Below are positions 50,186-51,529 of a DNA stretch of 51,529 nucleotides, piece after piece. The notes beneath the pieces are model-generated. The model saw only the letters and a list, made by a program, of their open reading frames with translations, ran no database searches and was not told the DNA's origin. Position 1 is the first letter of the stretch, and every line of letters begins with the position of its first letter. Origin of the DNA: Nemertoderma westbladi. Lineage: Eukaryota; Xenacoelomorpha; Nemertodermatida; Nemertodermatidae. The position numbers and the translations under genes were made by a program. The stretch spans positions 1 through 51,529 of the forward strand of contig JAUCBJ010008239.1 of the NCBI GenBank assembly GCA_032718475.1, in the 5' to 3' direction.

Positions 50186-50830
50186 ATCTCTCTAAAATAT
50201 CAATTTATTAAATTGATAAATTATTTTAATAATATTTAAATAATTACATTATATCAACTTGTGTAAGGGGACTCCTCCAGTAAAGGTCACTAGTGGGATA
50301 TCTTTCGTAGGTTGTGTGTGTGATAATCGAAAGACCCTTACCCGATCCTTAGGTGATTCCCTAGTAGAATGCCGCCTACCTCCCTTCCCACGTGACTTCC
50401 GGTTTCGCTCAGGGAACCCGCTGTCGGTCCACAAGTAGCCTGTCGAGGATATATATGTGTTAGACCCCGGAATCAATGTAACAAATAAGAGGGTTCGGTT
50501 TGACTTACAATATGATGGCATTTACTAGGCAATAACTAATATCTAATAGCTATTAAAATTATTATATAGCAAATAATAGCTATTGCACGTACGGTGCGAA
50601 GTAGCGTAATACCAATAACACAATAATATACAACAGTAAAGTAATATAGGAGAGTTATAGGAAAGGTGACATTTAATGTAGAAATGCACCTAAGGAATGA
50701 AGTTGTTAATCAGAAACACAATATTATATACACCGCAATATTGACAATAATCACTACTAAACATCTGACTAATTTCTAATAATAATCCGAATAACACCTT
50801 CACCTGTTATACACCAAAATGTTAGCTACC
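50186..50830 (-). other. Possible LTR-retroelement leader, unproven
   Basis: On the minus strand ...GCTAACA is followed by TTTTGGTGTATAACAGG (about 50820-50800). This is similar in layout to an LTR end in CA followed by a TGG primer-binding site. A 90-residue frame (50521-50249) has a basic KSRGKGGRRHSTRES stretch but no domain. There is no second LTR in the window. Confidence 0.25.
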
Positions 50831-51529
50831 CTCCCTCAGGCTCAGCCGTGAGTAGTTCCCAGTAAACCCCCAATCTATTAATAGTCTCTTTCATTGTTAT
50901 AAGCAATTGGTTACATTGACCTTACTGTACTATACCTCCTGCAGTACTTATTGTATCATTGTTCGGTTTGTCGATACACAATATCTAATAGTAGGTTTTG
51001 TGCCTCAATATGCGTTCACACCTTTCCTCAGTTCATCCACAGTTATTACCATTCTAATTATGTCGTCTATTGGTTTGGGATTACTCACTAACAACTTGTA
51101 AAACTTAATTAACTGCTAAAATTTATAAACATCCGTAATGTTGCTGCCCTATTGATATTTACAATCAACGTACGTACTGTAATATATAATTTACATTATG
51201 AGTGCATGAGGGAGGTGGGTCAATGACCGTAAAAGTGTGGGGGTATTACAATTTACCCACACAGTTGGATATCTTCGTCGTGCTGTATCTCTTGTGTTAG
51301 TTAACTGTATTATATATACATATACACCTATATTATAGAGTACATAATACATACCAGCTACTGTATAACATACTGTATATGCAATGCTGCATCATATACT
51401 GTACTGTATAAATCAAGCAAGTACGTTAACATAGGCCTCCAACAGACCTACTGTTTAACAAGACATTCTGTATTTTTTATTTATTTACACAATACAAGAT
51501 ATTAATGTGCATGCAATTCCAATTTAATT
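50831..51529. other. No recognised feature
   Basis: AT-rich DNA with repeated ATACTGTA and CATACTGTATATGCA strings near 51350-51410. The 64-residue frame at 50907 has no recognisable domain. Confidence 0.4.

Noticed and set aside
50249-50521. 90-residue minus-strand ORF as a gene
   Set aside because: No domain, low support and AT-rich surroundings; kept only as part of a weak LTR-element hypothesis.

Overview
This is animal genomic DNA: spliced genes with GT-AG introns, non-LTR, hAT-like and BEL/Pao transposons, tRNA-derived repeats, minisatellites, and many short TAGGCCTA and TACCGGTA palindromes. A marine invertebrate fits best, but I cannot name the species. There is no operon and no bacterial feature.

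Layout. Positions 1-11.8 kb hold transposon debris: a hAT-like element enclosing a foldback made of 12-bp repeats, two copies of a CAGGCCCGTAGCCAG-ended element (the second carrying a nested relative), two broken non-LTR reverse transcriptase fragments, and a dispersed 72-bp repeat family. From 11818 to 48394 the + strand carries one host gene that I assembled by hand from five exons: 11818-12078, 12450-12571, 35923-36154, 36613-38373 and 42158-48394. All junctions agree in phase and the product is 2870 residues. It has a short N-terminal coiled coil followed by a very long disordered, basic, nuclear-looking body. The coiled coil and an upstream DIY motif resemble FLASH/CASP8AP2, a histone pre-mRNA processing factor; this is a candidate identity only. 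From 48.4 to 51.5 kb there is a poly(A) signal, a tRNA-derived SINE-like repeat, a small foldback and AT-rich DNA.

Intron 2 (12572-35922, 23.4 kb) is the most unusual part. It begins with a minisatellite whose unit is the end of exon 2 plus its own 5' splice site, giving about 60 tandem GTAAGT donors. A 16,967-bp BEL/Pao retrotransposon (14727-31693, antisense, almost identical 1920-bp LTRs, 5-bp duplication TACGG) inserted into that array. A 38-bp minisatellite (32173-34358) and a perfect 256-bp spacerless palindrome (34922-35177) follow.

The retrotransposon encodes one giant 2928-residue Gag-Pol with coiled-coil, Gag, zinc knuckle, protease, reverse transcriptase, RNase H and integrase regions. 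Downstream are two overlapping extra ORFs, the second with three zinc knuckles. A roughly 20-bp motif recurs nine times in coding and noncoding parts of the element and is read in two frames. Intron 4 holds an antisense CR1/L2-like LINE, a 30-bp minisatellite and a self-complementary 15-bp repeat array. Gene models and counts here were made by eye; no alignments were run.
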